A DNA stretch of 34,501 bases from Alphaproteobacteria bacterium (GCA_021639925.1 JAJXEL010000002.1:930-35430); one strand, 5' to 3'. Shown: positions 14,335 through 22,269, counted from the first letter of the stretch. Translations and numbers: made by a program. The notes: generated by a model not told the origin, from the letters alone.

Positions 14335-15688
14335 GAAAAAGCAATCGGCGGAAAAGTTTGTTGAATCTGTGGGCATTTCCGTAGAAGAAGAAGGCTTTAC
14401 AAAACTGACGGGCAACAAAGACCGCTCTTTATCGTCATTAACGCAGGAAAGAATGCAGGAGCTGGCTGTTTTCCTGTGGAAAAGTAATCCTCTAGCCAAC
14501 CGTATTATTGAATTGCCGCTTGTTTATTTGCTGGCCGAAGGCGTAACAATGAGCGTTCAAGATGAAACGGCGCAAGCATGGTTGGACGAATTTTGGAATG
14601 ACCCGATCAATCAAATAGACGTCAAACTGCCGAAAAAAGTCCGCGAAATGTCCTTGTTCGGCGAACAGTGCTGGCCTGTTTTTAAAAATCCGACAAACGG
14701 CGCGGTACGGCTGGGGTATCTGGATCCCGGACTGATTAAAGAAGTAAAGACAGACCCCGATAATACCGAGCAGCCGATCGGCGTTATTACAAAGGCTTTG
14801 GGCAGAAAGCGCAAATCAAAAAAGTACCGAATCATCGTTCCCGGTTCGGAAAACATTTTCGGAGAAGAAGCAAAGAAAATCCGCGAAGAATTTAACGACG
14901 GCGAATGTTTTTACTTTAACATTAACGCGCTGTCGTCGTCTTCGCGGGGGTTGTCGGATTTATTGGCGACAATGGACTGGCTGGATTTGTATGATAAAGC
15001 TCTGTTCGGCGAGGTTGAACGCTGGGACGCTCTGCGGTCTTTTATCTGGGACGTGACGCTGCGCGGAGCTACCGAAGAAACCGTCAAAAAGCGCGCTTCG
15101 GAAATCGAAGTGCCGTCTTCGGGCGGCGTGCGCGTGCATAACGATGCGGAAACATGGCAGGCGGTTACTCCTGATTTACAGGCGGCAAACGGTGCGGAAA
15201 ACGCGAGGACGGTGCGCAATCATATTTTGGGCGGATCTACATTGCCGGAACACTGGTACGGCGGCGGTGGAGACGTCAACCGTTCAACAGCGGGCGAAAT
15301 GGGCGAACCGACCTTTAAAACGTTCAAGTTTCGCCAGACCGAGTGGAAACATATCCTTGAAACCGTTTGTTTTTACGCCGTTTATTCAAGATTGGAAAAA
15401 ACGGGAAATATCCCCGAAGACCTGCGGGATTACCGCCCCGTCGCACAGTTCCCCGAATTAACGCACCGCGACACGTCGGTTTATGCGGCGGCGTTGCAGC
15501 AAACCGTCGTCGCCGTCGGCATTGCCGTTGAAAAAGGCATGATGACGGAAGAAACGGCCGTATCCGTTATCGGTTCAATGATTTCCCGTATCGGCATTGA
15601 AATTGACCCTGTCGAAGAATTGGAAAAAGCCCGTGCTAAAGCCCACATTCAGGCAGAGGACGACATTTACGATGAACAAGACGTTTGA
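14321..15688 (+). CDS. Portal protein
   Basis: A 455-residue protein between the terminase and the Mu-F head protein, the conserved portal slot (Mu gp29). Sequence features fit portals: helical opening with LWKSNPLANRIIELPLVYLLAEG, an alpha/beta middle, the tryptophan-rich stem/wing part (LATMDWLDLYDKALFGEVERWDALRSFIWDVTL) and GSTLPEHWYGGGGDVNRSTAGEMGEPTFKTFKFRQTEWKHIL, which is typical of portal cores. It forms the dodecameric channel at the head vertex. It may not belong to the same Pfam family as Mu gp29; the call rests on context plus general portal features. Confidence 0.88.
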   Translation: MFGFKKKQSAEKFVESVGISVEEEGFTKLTGNKDRSLSSLTQERMQELAVFLWKSNPLANRIIELPLVYLLAEGVTMSVQDETAQAWLDEFWNDPINQIDVKLPKKVREMSLFGEQCWPVFKNPTNGAVRLGYLDPGLIKEVKTDPDNTEQPIGVITKALGRKRKSKKYRIIVPGSENIFGEEAKKIREEFNDGECFYFNINALSSSSRGLSDLLATMDWLDLYDKALFGEVERWDALRSFIWDVTLRGATEETVKKRASEIEVPSSGGVRVHNDAETWQAVTPDLQAANGAENARTVRNHILGGSTLPEHWYGGGGDVNRSTAGEMGEPTFKTFKFRQTEWKHILETVCFYAVYSRLEKTGNIPEDLRDYRPVAQFPELTHRDTSVYAAALQQTVVAVGIAVEKGMMTEETAVSVIGSMISRIGIEIDPVEELEKARAKAHIQAEDDIYDEQDV

Positions 15689-17018
15689 AGCGGAAAGAAA
15701 AAAGCAGTTAAAACGCTTTACGGACAGCGTTCGGCAAACGAACGCGGACATTGACGCTTTTTTAAAAAAGGCACGTCAGGAAATTAAAATGCGCTTGGCC
15801 GAAGCCCCCTCCGATTATCAGATATGGGCTTTGACAAACGTTCAAAAAGACATCGAACGCGTCGCCGAAGAATTAAAGTCCGAACTGCAGGCCGCGGGAA
15901 CGACAGGGTTTGACGCGGCGATAAATATCGGCGCGGCTGTTGTGGACGAACCGCTTAAATCCGCATTTAATTATGATTTAAACGCCCGCGTTCGGCAGGC
16001 AAGCACGGAACAAATCAAAGCAATGCGTTCTTTTTTAACCGACCGTTTGGCAGACGTCGGCGAACAGGCGAAAAAGAAAATAAACGAACAGCTGGGGCTG
16101 TGCCTGATTGGGGCGCAAAATCCGTTTCAGGCGGCGCGGGAAATAGCGGCGCATCTGGGAACAAACGGCAGATCCCGCGCGCGGCGGATTGTTAATACGG
16201 AACTCGGCCGCGCCTTTTCCGTAGCGACGCAGGAACGGTTAAAACAAGCGCAGGAAGCCGGATTAAAAATGAAAAAGCAGTGGCGGCGGTCGGGAAAAAT
16301 CCACAGCCGTTTAACGCACGATCTGGCGGACGGGCAAGTCGTTGACGCCGACAAACCGTTTATTGTCGGCGGCGTTAAAATGATGTATCCGCGCGATCCG
16401 TCCGCCCCCGTTTCGGAAACAATCAACTGCGGGTGTGTTTGCCTGCCCTATATGGACGATTGGGAAGTCGAACACCCCGCCGACGTTCCCTTTACCGTTG
16501 AAGAATTAAACAAAAGCCCCGAAAAGCGGATTGTCCAAGACATCAGGCGGGAAGATTACCGCAACTGGGCGGAAAAAATATTAAGCCGGGCGGACGGCGT
16601 GCGTCCGGACGGCACGTCCAAAACCGCAGGAACGATCAGCGCAGATATTTTACAGGCGTTAAAGGTGCGCGGTCTGGAACCTGCCAGCCCGGACATCAGC
16701 ATTACGGACAAACAGCTGATCCACCTGTCGCGCAGTGTTAAAAAAGAACGCGGACAACAGGTTGATTTAAACACAATTAAAAACCTGCCCGACCTGTTGA
16801 ATAAAGCCGACGTTGTGTTGCGCTCCAAAAACAAAAACGAGCTGGTCTATGCGTTTAAACGCCCCGACGGGCTGTATGACAAAGTGGCCGTGAACCTGCG
16901 CCGAAAAGAGGATAACGCCAAAAACGCCCAAACAAGAAACTGGATTGTAACGGCGGGGAAAATGGAAGAAAGAAATATCAGAGATACAAATAGTTATGAT
17001 GTTCTGAAAGAACGTTAA
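15672..17018 (+). CDS. Mu F-like head morphogenesis protein with C-terminal nuclease-like (PBECR-type) domain
   Basis: A 448-residue protein starting MNKTFEAERKKQLKRF. ATG 15672 overlaps the portal end; the longer frame from 15597 lies inside the portal gene. Residues about 140-260 are the Phage_Mu_F domain (AREIAAHLG, RIVNTELGRAFSVATQERL, KQWRRSGKIHSRLTHDLADGQ, ending INCGCVC). The roughly 110 residues from about 340 on (ISITDKQLIHLSRSVKKERG, LLNKADVVLRSKNKNELVYAF) look like the phage BECR-type nuclease domains that are often fused to Mu-F proteins. The core is a minor capsid protein, likely ejected with DNA; the C-terminal enzymatic role is inferred. Confidence 0.88.
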   Translation: MNKTFEAERKKQLKRFTDSVRQTNADIDAFLKKARQEIKMRLAEAPSDYQIWALTNVQKDIERVAEELKSELQAAGTTGFDAAINIGAAVVDEPLKSAFNYDLNARVRQASTEQIKAMRSFLTDRLADVGEQAKKKINEQLGLCLIGAQNPFQAAREIAAHLGTNGRSRARRIVNTELGRAFSVATQERLKQAQEAGLKMKKQWRRSGKIHSRLTHDLADGQVVDADKPFIVGGVKMMYPRDPSAPVSETINCGCVCLPYMDDWEVEHPADVPFTVEELNKSPEKRIVQDIRREDYRNWAEKILSRADGVRPDGTSKTAGTISADILQALKVRGLEPASPDISITDKQLIHLSRSVKKERGQQVDLNTIKNLPDLLNKADVVLRSKNKNELVYAFKRPDGLYDKVAVNLRRKEDNAKNAQTRNWIVTAGKMEERNIRDTNSYDVLKER

Positions 17019-17118
17019 TGGAGTGGTCAAGGCGGGTACGCTACTCTCCGCTACATCCGAGCCCTTGTTACAGGGGTCTGACCGTCATCCGATTTCCTTG
17101 TCAAGCAAGACCACTCCA
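17019..17118. ncRNA. Candidate structured RNA element after the head gene
   Basis: A perfect 10-bp terminal helix, TGGAGTGGTC (17019-17028) with GACCACTCCA (17109-17118), encloses about 80 bases that fold into three arms. They are GCGG-GTA-cgc-TAC-tct-CCGC (17032-17051), CCCTTG-tta-CAGGGG (17062-17076) and CTTG-tcaag-CAAG (17097-17109, the last base shared with the outer helix). CATCCGA occurs twice (17054-17060, 17086-17092). It begins one base after the head-gene stop and has no T tract, so it is not an ordinary terminator. Strand of action is unknown. Confidence 0.6.
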
Positions 17119-17170
17119 ATAATTTAATTATACGTTTTCCGTGAATAAAAATCAAGAAAGGAGGTTTAAG

Positions 17171-17287
17171 ATGATAGAAACCGTACAAATACCCGTCTGT
17201 ACCTGTCCGGAGGTCATTGATTTGTTTTATCCGAGCCTTTTCCTTTTCGCCGGATTTGCCCTTTGGCTGATGTTTAAACACGCATAA
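17171..17287 (+). CDS. 38-residue membrane peptide
   Basis: A short gene with a strong AGGAGGT ribosome binding site ending about 5 bases before ATG 17171. The product, MIETVQIPVCTCPEVIDLFY followed by PSLFLFAGFALWLMFKHA, has one membrane segment (about 18-35) and a CxC pair. Followed 18 bases later by a terminator. Small hydrophobic peptides in this position could be holin-like or superinfection-related; no family is recognised. Confidence 0.6.
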   Translation: MIETVQIPVCTCPEVIDLFYPSLFLFAGFALWLMFKHA

Positions 17288-17305
17288 AAAAACAAAAACC
17301 GAAAT

Positions 17306-17337
17306 AAAGCCGTTTAACAGCGGCTTTGTCATTTTTT
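17306..17337 (+). terminator. Terminator of late block I (probably bidirectional)
   Basis: AAAGCCG (17306-17312) pairs with CGGCTTT (17321-17327) around an 8-base loop, followed by GTCATTTTTT on the plus strand; on the minus strand the stem is followed by ATTTC. It separates late block I from the leftward cargo gene and can stop transcripts from both sides. Confidence 0.8.
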
Positions 17338-17383
17338 GGCTATGGTTCTTACGTCTTTATCCCCAAAACGCACACAGACCCGT

Positions 17384-18175
17384 TTAATACCCGTTTAACG
17401 GCGATGTTTTTAAGGCAAAAACATTTTTATACATTTCATCACGGAGCAAAAGAGGTATTGACTTAAGCAAATCATACTGAGAATAAAAATAGTAAAGAAT
17501 CAGAGAGGCAATACGCATTGCAATATTTGCATCATCACGTTGGGATTGGGAAAGATAAGATTGAAGGGCATAAGGACTGTGGTGTTTGTACGCGCATAAC
17601 AACTGATACATTTTCCGTTCCATGAAAATATGAGGTAGAATCTCTCTTTCCGCATCAGACAAAGACGGATCGTTTTGTTTTTCAGAAAGCTGTTTTTCCA
17701 TCTTTTCCAGTGTGGAACCGTGCCAGACTTTCCTATAATTCTTTCGGTTTAAGTAATCCGCATCGCTTTTAAATGTGACATTCGGTAATTTAAAGCGTTC
17801 CGGGTTTATTTGTTTAATTTTATACAAATATTTTCCTGCTTTTGCGGGCTGTTGGCTTAGGTGAGGCAAGCTTTCAATCCACCCAAAATCAAAAAATTCT
17901 TTAATTTTTTCTTCTGTATTGCAAATCAGGAGCCATTCCAAAACGATGAACTGTTCAAACATTTGACAGGCAATAATGCCGCCGCTGTACGGGTCGGCCG
18001 AAGATAAATATAGAACGCTTCTTGATGCGTTAAGAGCGCGTTTAAAAAATAAACTTTTTATCCTATCCTTTATCGTTCTTTCAGGAAAATTTTGTTTTTC
18101 CCCGAATCTGCACAGCTTTTTTAAGGTTTTCCTTAGCTCTTCCGTAGAGCAGTTATAATAATCTTCCATACACAT
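17384..18175 (-). CDS. Leftward cargo gene, DUF5677-like protein
   Basis: A 263-residue protein from ATG 18175 (ATG 18169 is also possible; a GTG at 18214 lies inside the shared 25-mer). No good ribosome binding site is seen for any start. It is all-helical: SADPYSGGIIACQMFEQFIVLEWLLI, then a charged middle with YRKVWHGSTLEKME, and QLLCAYKHHSPYALQSYL near residues 200-217. Helical pairs with a late tyrosine-lysine-histidine segment resemble DUF5677, a family of unknown function often met in mobile and defence contexts. It is the only leftward gene in the late region and less GC-rich than its neighbours, so it is probably a lysogenic-conversion or exclusion gene. The family call is tentative. 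Confidence 0.7.
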   Translation of the reverse strand: MCMEDYYNCSTEELRKTLKKLCRFGEKQNFPERTIKDRIKSLFFKRALNASRSVLYLSSADPYSGGIIACQMFEQFIVLEWLLICNTEEKIKEFFDFGWIESLPHLSQQPAKAGKYLYKIKQINPERFKLPNVTFKSDADYLNRKNYRKVWHGSTLEKMEKQLSEKQNDPSLSDAEREILPHIFMERKMYQLLCAYKHHSPYALQSYLSQSQRDDANIAMRIASLILYYFYSQYDLLKSIPLLLRDEMYKNVFALKTSPLNGY

Positions 18176-18180
18176 TTTAA

Positions 18181-18203
18181 CAAAAACAGGGGCTTTCCCC
18201 CTG
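18181..18203 (-). terminator. Leftward hairpin with T tract in the leader of the cargo gene
   Basis: Read leftward, CAGGGG (18203-18198), loop, CCCCTG (18192-18187) and then TTTTTG make a compact rho-independent terminator. It sits just upstream of the cargo gene's ATG, so it would attenuate any leftward transcript entering from the right. Its right arm overlaps the shared 25-mer. Confidence 0.55.
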
Positions 18204-18220
18204 ACAAATGACACAATTTT
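18196..18220. repeat. 25-bp shared element, copy 2
   Basis: Identical to 11405-11429. It lies 20 bases upstream of the leftward DUF5677-like gene and 69 bases upstream of the first gene of late block II (18290). The identical sequence in an equivalent position 6.8 kb away indicates a function; see copy 1 for the options. Confidence 0.85.
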
Positions 18221-18289
18221 GAACGATTCCCGAATGCCTTATGGTGTCCTTATCGGTTGCAAAATGCAAGAACTTTTAAGGAGACCGCT

Positions 18290-18511
18290 ATGGCAAACAA
18301 GGAAAACGAAGCGTCGAAAAATGAAGCGGAAGCAAAAAAGGTTTCCGCCGGCATCGGCAAAGCAGACGTTTTAAAAATTCTGTGCGACAACAAAGTTGAA
18401 ATCATCGGACGCAAAGGTATTGCCGAACGTGACGTGCTGTCTTTTGCCGAACGGGGAAACGACGTCGTTGTCGTGACCTGCGACGGACGCAAACACGTTT
18501 TGAAAAAATAA
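18290..18511 (+). CDS. Small charged protein preceding the capsid gene
   Basis: A 73-residue protein, MANKENEASKNEAEAKKVSAG, with AAGGAG (18278-18283) six bases before the ATG. The N-terminus is a disordered lysine/glutamate-rich stretch; residues 25-73 (DVLKILCDNKVEIIGRKGIAERDVLSF, DVVVVTCDGRKHVLKK) look like a small alpha/beta fold ending in a beta hairpin. First gene of late block II, 11 bases before the capsid fusion. It could be a decoration or assembly factor; no firm family. Confidence 0.65.
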   Translation: MANKENEASKNEAEAKKVSAGIGKADVLKILCDNKVEIIGRKGIAERDVLSFAERGNDVVVVTCDGRKHVLKK

Positions 18512-18522
18512 GGGGCGCAGGA

Positions 18523-20406
18523 ATGGATACGACTTTTCTGGAGGCTTTGGAAACAACGGAAAAAGGCGCGAAACGCTTTAAAATCCGCGTCATTTCCGCA
18601 GGCGTTTCCAAAAACGGAAACTATTATTCTCCGGCCGTCTTGCGCGAAGCCGCACCGTTGTTTGACGGCGTGCGCGTTCTGGTTCGTTCCGACGAAGAAC
18701 ACATTCAGGGCAAAGGAAAAGATTTCCGCAACTTGATCGGCCGGTTGGCAAATCCCCGTTTTATTGAAAGCACGGCAGAAATTCAGGCTGATTTTGAACT
18801 GATCGAACCGAACGGCGCGATTGCCGTGAAACTGCGCGAAGCGTTTGACGGCGGTATGACGGGATTGTTCGGTTTTTCGATTGACGCGGCGGCTTTAGCC
18901 AAACCGGCGCGCATTAACGGACAAACGGTTCGCGAGGCCTGCAAAATCACGCAGGTCAAATCCGTTGACCTGATCGTCGAACCGGGCGCGAACGGCGGCA
19001 TTATCGACTTTATCGAAGCAGTGAATGAAGAAGGGCAAAAAATGAGTGAAAAAGAGAAAGAAACGAAAGAAGAAACAAGCGTTCAGGAAGCCGCGCCGAC
19101 AATTACGGCGCAGGAGATTGACGATAAAATCCGAATGGTTGAAGCGCGCGCAAACGCCAAAGCGACGATTGCCGCCAGCTCTTTGCCGGAGATGGCGAAA
19201 GCGCGGTTGAAAAAGCATTTTGAAACATTGGCGGATTTTAAAGAAGCCGACGTCGAAACCGCTATTAAGGACGAACTGGACTATTTGGCGAAATTCACGG
19301 AAGCAAACGTCAAAGATCTGGGCACGGGACGCGCTGCGGTTACAAAAGATCGTTTGGAAACGGTTTCGGAACGATTGGATGCCTTTTTTGACGAAGGTCA
19401 TAAAGACCACCGTCAGGCGTTGTCGTTCAAGGAAGCATACGTTGATTTGACGGGCGACGCCAAAGTTTCGGGACGCGTTGAAAATTTCACCGAAGCATTG
19501 ACTTCAACGTCGTTTAGTAACGTTTTGGGCGACGCCATTACCCGCCGTTTGGTCAAAGAATACAACAACAAAACCCAGCTGGACGCTTGGCGAAAATTTG
19601 CCAGCATTGTTCCCGTGTCCGACTTCCGCGAACAAAAACGCGTTCGCATGGGCGGTTACGGCGATCTGGCAACGGTTAGCGAAGCGGCGGCGTATGCAGC
19701 CGTGACCAGTCCGACGGACGACGTTGCGAAGTATTCGGCGGCCAAGCGCGGCGGATTAGAAAAAATCACGATTGAAATGATTAAAAACGACGACGTCGGC
19801 GCAATCCGCCAGATCCCGATTAAACTGGCGCGAGCGGCAAAAAGAACGCTGTCGAAATTCGCGTTCAACCTGATTGTTTCCAACCCGACACTTGGTGATT
19901 CAAAGACGCTGTTCCACGCCGACCACGGCAATCTGGGGACGGTCGCTTTGTCTGCGGGCAGTTTTACAGTGCGCCGTCTGGCAATGATGCAACAAAAAGA
20001 AGCCGGATCGAACGAAGTGCTGTCCATTCCGCCCGCGTTTCTGCTGGTGCCGCCAGAATTGGAAGAAACGGCGTACAACCTGTTTGTCAGAAACACGAAC
20101 AATGACCCGCAGTACGTCCAGACAGTCAAACCCGAAATCATTCCGATCTGGTACGCGACGGACGCCGATGACTGGTATCTGGCCGCCGATCCTGCCGACA
20201 TTACCGGCATTGAAATCGGATTTTTGGACGGTAACGAAGAACCCGAACTGTTTGTTCAGGACAACCCGACTTCGGGCAGCGTGTTCACGAATGACCAGAT
20301 CACTTACAAAATCCGCCATATCTACGGCGGGGCGGTCATTGATTACCGCGCGTTTCAGGGATCGGTCGTTACGGCGCAGCAAAGCGGCGGCGGCAGTAGC
20401 GGTTAA
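18523..20406 (+). CDS. Prohead protease-scaffold-major capsid fusion protein
   Basis: A 627-residue polyprotein. Residues 1-165 look like a phage prohead serine protease: FKIRVISAGVSKNGNYYSP, then the candidate His60 in DEEHIQGKGKDF with NLIGRLANPRF, and Ser119 in GLFGFSIDA. Residues about 170-300 are charged helices (scaffold/delta-like: KEKETKEETSVQ to FTEANVKDLG). Residues about 320-627 are an HK97-fold major capsid (Mu gpT-like), with LTSTSFSNVLGDAITRRLVKEYN, GDLATVSEAAAYAAVTSPTDD, KITIEMIKNDDVGAI and the C-terminal IRHIYGGAVIDYRAFQGS. Mu makes separate I/Z and T proteins; here all three are one reading frame without a stop. Cleavage probably occurs between scaffold and capsid. Confidence 0.9.
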   Translation: MDTTFLEALETTEKGAKRFKIRVISAGVSKNGNYYSPAVLREAAPLFDGVRVLVRSDEEHIQGKGKDFRNLIGRLANPRFIESTAEIQADFELIEPNGAIAVKLREAFDGGMTGLFGFSIDAAALAKPARINGQTVREACKITQVKSVDLIVEPGANGGIIDFIEAVNEEGQKMSEKEKETKEETSVQEAAPTITAQEIDDKIRMVEARANAKATIAASSLPEMAKARLKKHFETLADFKEADVETAIKDELDYLAKFTEANVKDLGTGRAAVTKDRLETVSERLDAFFDEGHKDHRQALSFKEAYVDLTGDAKVSGRVENFTEALTSTSFSNVLGDAITRRLVKEYNNKTQLDAWRKFASIVPVSDFREQKRVRMGGYGDLATVSEAAAYAAVTSPTDDVAKYSAAKRGGLEKITIEMIKNDDVGAIRQIPIKLARAAKRTLSKFAFNLIVSNPTLGDSKTLFHADHGNLGTVALSAGSFTVRRLAMMQQKEAGSNEVLSIPPAFLLVPPELEETAYNLFVRNTNNDPQYVQTVKPEIIPIWYATDADDWYLAADPADITGIEIGFLDGNEEPELFVQDNPTSGSVFTNDQITYKIRHIYGGAVIDYRAFQGSVVTAQQSGGGSSG

Positions 20407-20425
20407 TTAACGAAAGGGCAAGCCG

Positions 20426-21064
20426 ATGAAAGCGGATATTCAAAAATTGACGGATATTTTGGCGATTGACGCCGAAGGCCGGTTTTCTGATGAAGACCGT
20501 GCCGCCGCCATAGAGCTTGCCCTTTTCAGATATTCTTCCGACCGTCCGCGCATTGCCAAAGAAACGGTGGAATTTAAAGGGTTGCCCGTTCTTTCTTTGC
20601 CGCAAGACTGGCAAGCGGATTTTTCCCGCGTGCTGGACATTCGCACCGACGGCGGCGCGCGTGTTGACTTTGACGTTTCCGGAGAAAAGATCGTCATCAA
20701 CGGCTTTGTCAAAGCTGGCGAAAAAATCGTTATCACCTATACCTTGCCGCATATTTTGACCGAAACGCAGGACACGATTCCCTTTGTCGACCGCGAAGCC
20801 GTGGCAAATTGGGCGGCGGCGTTTTTGCTGGACGGCATGGCGGCGGGATATGCGGGGGCAATCGCCGCGACAATTTCTTCGGACAGCGTCGAACACGGCT
20901 CAAAGGCGAACAATTTCCACGCGCAGGCGGCGGCTTGCCGCAAGTTTTACCGCGATCACATGGGATTGGACGACAAACGGAACGCCGCGGCGGGAACAAC
21001 GGTCGTCGTCAAACGTTTAGGCACAAGCGGACGGATCGGCATTATCAGACGGGAGAGCGAATAA
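20426..21064 (+). CDS. Head-tail connector-like protein
   Basis: A 212-residue protein directly after the capsid. It starts MKADIQKLTDILAIDAEGRFSDEDRAAAIELALFRYSSDRPR, a helical opening common to gp6/adaptor-type connectors, then beta-rich VSLPQDW-like and GEKIVITYTLPH parts, and a helical end (AFLLDGMAAGYAGAIAATI, FHAQAAACRKFYRDHMG). Position between capsid and the HK97 gp10-like gene fits the adaptor ring. Sequence identity to a named family is not certain. Confidence 0.7.
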   Translation: MKADIQKLTDILAIDAEGRFSDEDRAAAIELALFRYSSDRPRIAKETVEFKGLPVLSLPQDWQADFSRVLDIRTDGGARVDFDVSGEKIVINGFVKAGEKIVITYTLPHILTETQDTIPFVDREAVANWAAAFLLDGMAAGYAGAIAATISSDSVEHGSKANNFHAQAAACRKFYRDHMGLDDKRNAAAGTTVVVKRLGTSGRIGIIRRESE

Positions 21065-21576
21065 TGGCAAATTCCGTTTATGAAATCACCGGAGCCGTTG
21101 AATTGACCGAAGCGTTTAAAAAAGCCCCCGAAATTGTCGAAAAAGTCGGCGTTCGCGCGATTATCAAGGCAACGGCTTTGTTGGAGCGCGAAGTTAAGGA
21201 ACGTACGCCGTTTGGCGTTACCGGATTGTTGCGTCAAAGCATTGCAGCGCAAAAGCCGTATCGTTCAGGCGTTGATAACCTGATCGGTGTTGTCTCTTCG
21301 CCGCTTGATTACGCCGTTTGCGTCGAATTGGGGACAAAGCCGCATTTTCCGCCGATAGAGCCGATCAAAGAATGGGTTTTAAAAAAGTTGGGCTTACCGG
21401 TTGTTGAAGTCGAACCTGTTGCGCGGGCGATAGCTTGGAAAATAAAGGCGCACGGAACCAAAGGCGCAAAGATGTTTGCAAGGGCTTTTGAAGCAAACAA
21501 GGGGCAAGTTGAACGTATTTTAAGCGTTGTACCGGAACAAGTGGCGCGAGAGATCAAAAAGGCGGCCAAGAAATGA
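21064..21576 (+). CDS. HK97 gp10-like tail completion protein
   Basis: A 170-residue protein starting MANSVYEITGAVELTEAFKKAPEI. ATG 21064 overlaps the previous stop (TAATG); the longer in-frame start at 20809 lies inside the connector gene. The pattern of KERTPFGVTGLLRQSI, then a strand with YAVCVELGTKPHFPPIEPIKEWVLKKLG, and a final helical part is the HK97 gp10 / Mu virion-morphogenesis-like fold. It likely forms the neck or tail-completion ring. Confidence 0.85.
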   Translation: MANSVYEITGAVELTEAFKKAPEIVEKVGVRAIIKATALLEREVKERTPFGVTGLLRQSIAAQKPYRSGVDNLIGVVSSPLDYAVCVELGTKPHFPPIEPIKEWVLKKLGLPVVEVEPVARAIAWKIKAHGTKGAKMFARAFEANKGQVERILSVVPEQVAREIKKAAKK

Positions 21577-22124
21577 AAACACAGGAAATCAGAAACGAAA
21601 TTATCAAAACATTATCGGGAATTCCCGATATCGGGAAAATCCAGCCGTTTGAACGCTATGCCCGAGATCCGGCGACTTTAAAAAATTTTTACATCAAAGA
21701 AAAAGAACTTTGCGGCTGGTACGTCCGCCGGACGGGCGTTCGGGAAGAAGCATGGACTTCCGTAAAAAACAAAGTGTTTCAGGATTGGCAGATTGTCGGG
21801 TTTATGGGGTTAAGTGATGCTGATGCGTCTGAAATCCTTTTCAACGCCAAAATCGACGCGATCAGGCGGGCGTTTCGGACGCGCGCTTTAAAATCCGCAG
21901 ATGAAACGGGATACGTTCAGGTTTCCGTTATTCAGCCCGTCATGTTTTGCGGCATTTTATGCCACACGGCGGAACTTACACTACAAACGGTTTCTTATGT
22001 CGAAATCGAAGCGGATCCGGACTTTGATCTGGCGGATTGGCTGACGTGCAAAACGGACTATGACGCGGGATTGACCGCCGAAGACATCATTGAATTAGGA
22101 GGAACAAATGCAGGTAAAAATTAA
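21573..22124 (+). CDS. Tail terminator-like protein (DUF1834, Mu gp37-like)
   Basis: A 183-residue protein, MKTQEIRNEIIKTLSGIPDIGKIQPFERY, in the gp37 slot directly before the DUF2635 and sheath genes. The middle (WQIVGFMGLSDADASEILFNAKIDAIRRAFR) and the late beta part (GILCHTAELTLQTVSYVEIE) match DUF1834. By position it caps the tail tube. It overlaps the previous gene by four bases and the next gene by 17 bases. Confidence 0.8.
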   Translation: MKTQEIRNEIIKTLSGIPDIGKIQPFERYARDPATLKNFYIKEKELCGWYVRRTGVREEAWTSVKNKVFQDWQIVGFMGLSDADASEILFNAKIDAIRRAFRTRALKSADETGYVQVSVIQPVMFCGILCHTAELTLQTVSYVEIEADPDFDLADWLTCKTDYDAGLTAEDIIELGGTNAGKN

Positions 22125-22269
22125 ACCCGTCAACAAAAAGCGCGTTCTGGATCCGGCAACCAAAGCCCCGATCCCCGAAAAGGGCACAACCGTTGAATTA
22201 ACAACGTATTGGCGACGGCGGATTATGTCCGGCGAAGTCGAAATCATTACGGAAAAGAAAGGAAAATAA
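22108..22269 (+). CDS. DUF2635 (Mu gp38-like) small protein
   Basis: A 53-residue protein: MQVKIKPVNKKRVLDPATKA, then PIPEKGTTVELTTYWRRRIM and SGEVEIITEKK. The motif V-DP-T-x-x-P-IPE-G-x-V-x-x-YWRRR is the DUF2635 signature. It has GGAGG just before ATG 22108 and ends immediately before the sheath ATG. A Mu gp38 homologue is present at this site in many Mu-like phages; its role in tail assembly is not defined. Confidence 0.92.
   Translation: MQVKIKPVNKKRVLDPATKAPIPEKGTTVELTTYWRRRIMSGEVEIITEKKGK

Noticed and set aside
17062..17076. Simple terminator at CCCTTG-TTA-CAGGGG
   Set aside because: The 6-bp stem has no T tract after it and lies inside the larger 17019-17118 helix; the true terminator is at 17306-17337.
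20809..21063. N-terminal extension of the HK97 gp10-like protein
   Set aside because: The extension reads a low-complexity glycine/arginine stretch within the connector gene; ATG 21064 at the TAATG junction is the natural start.
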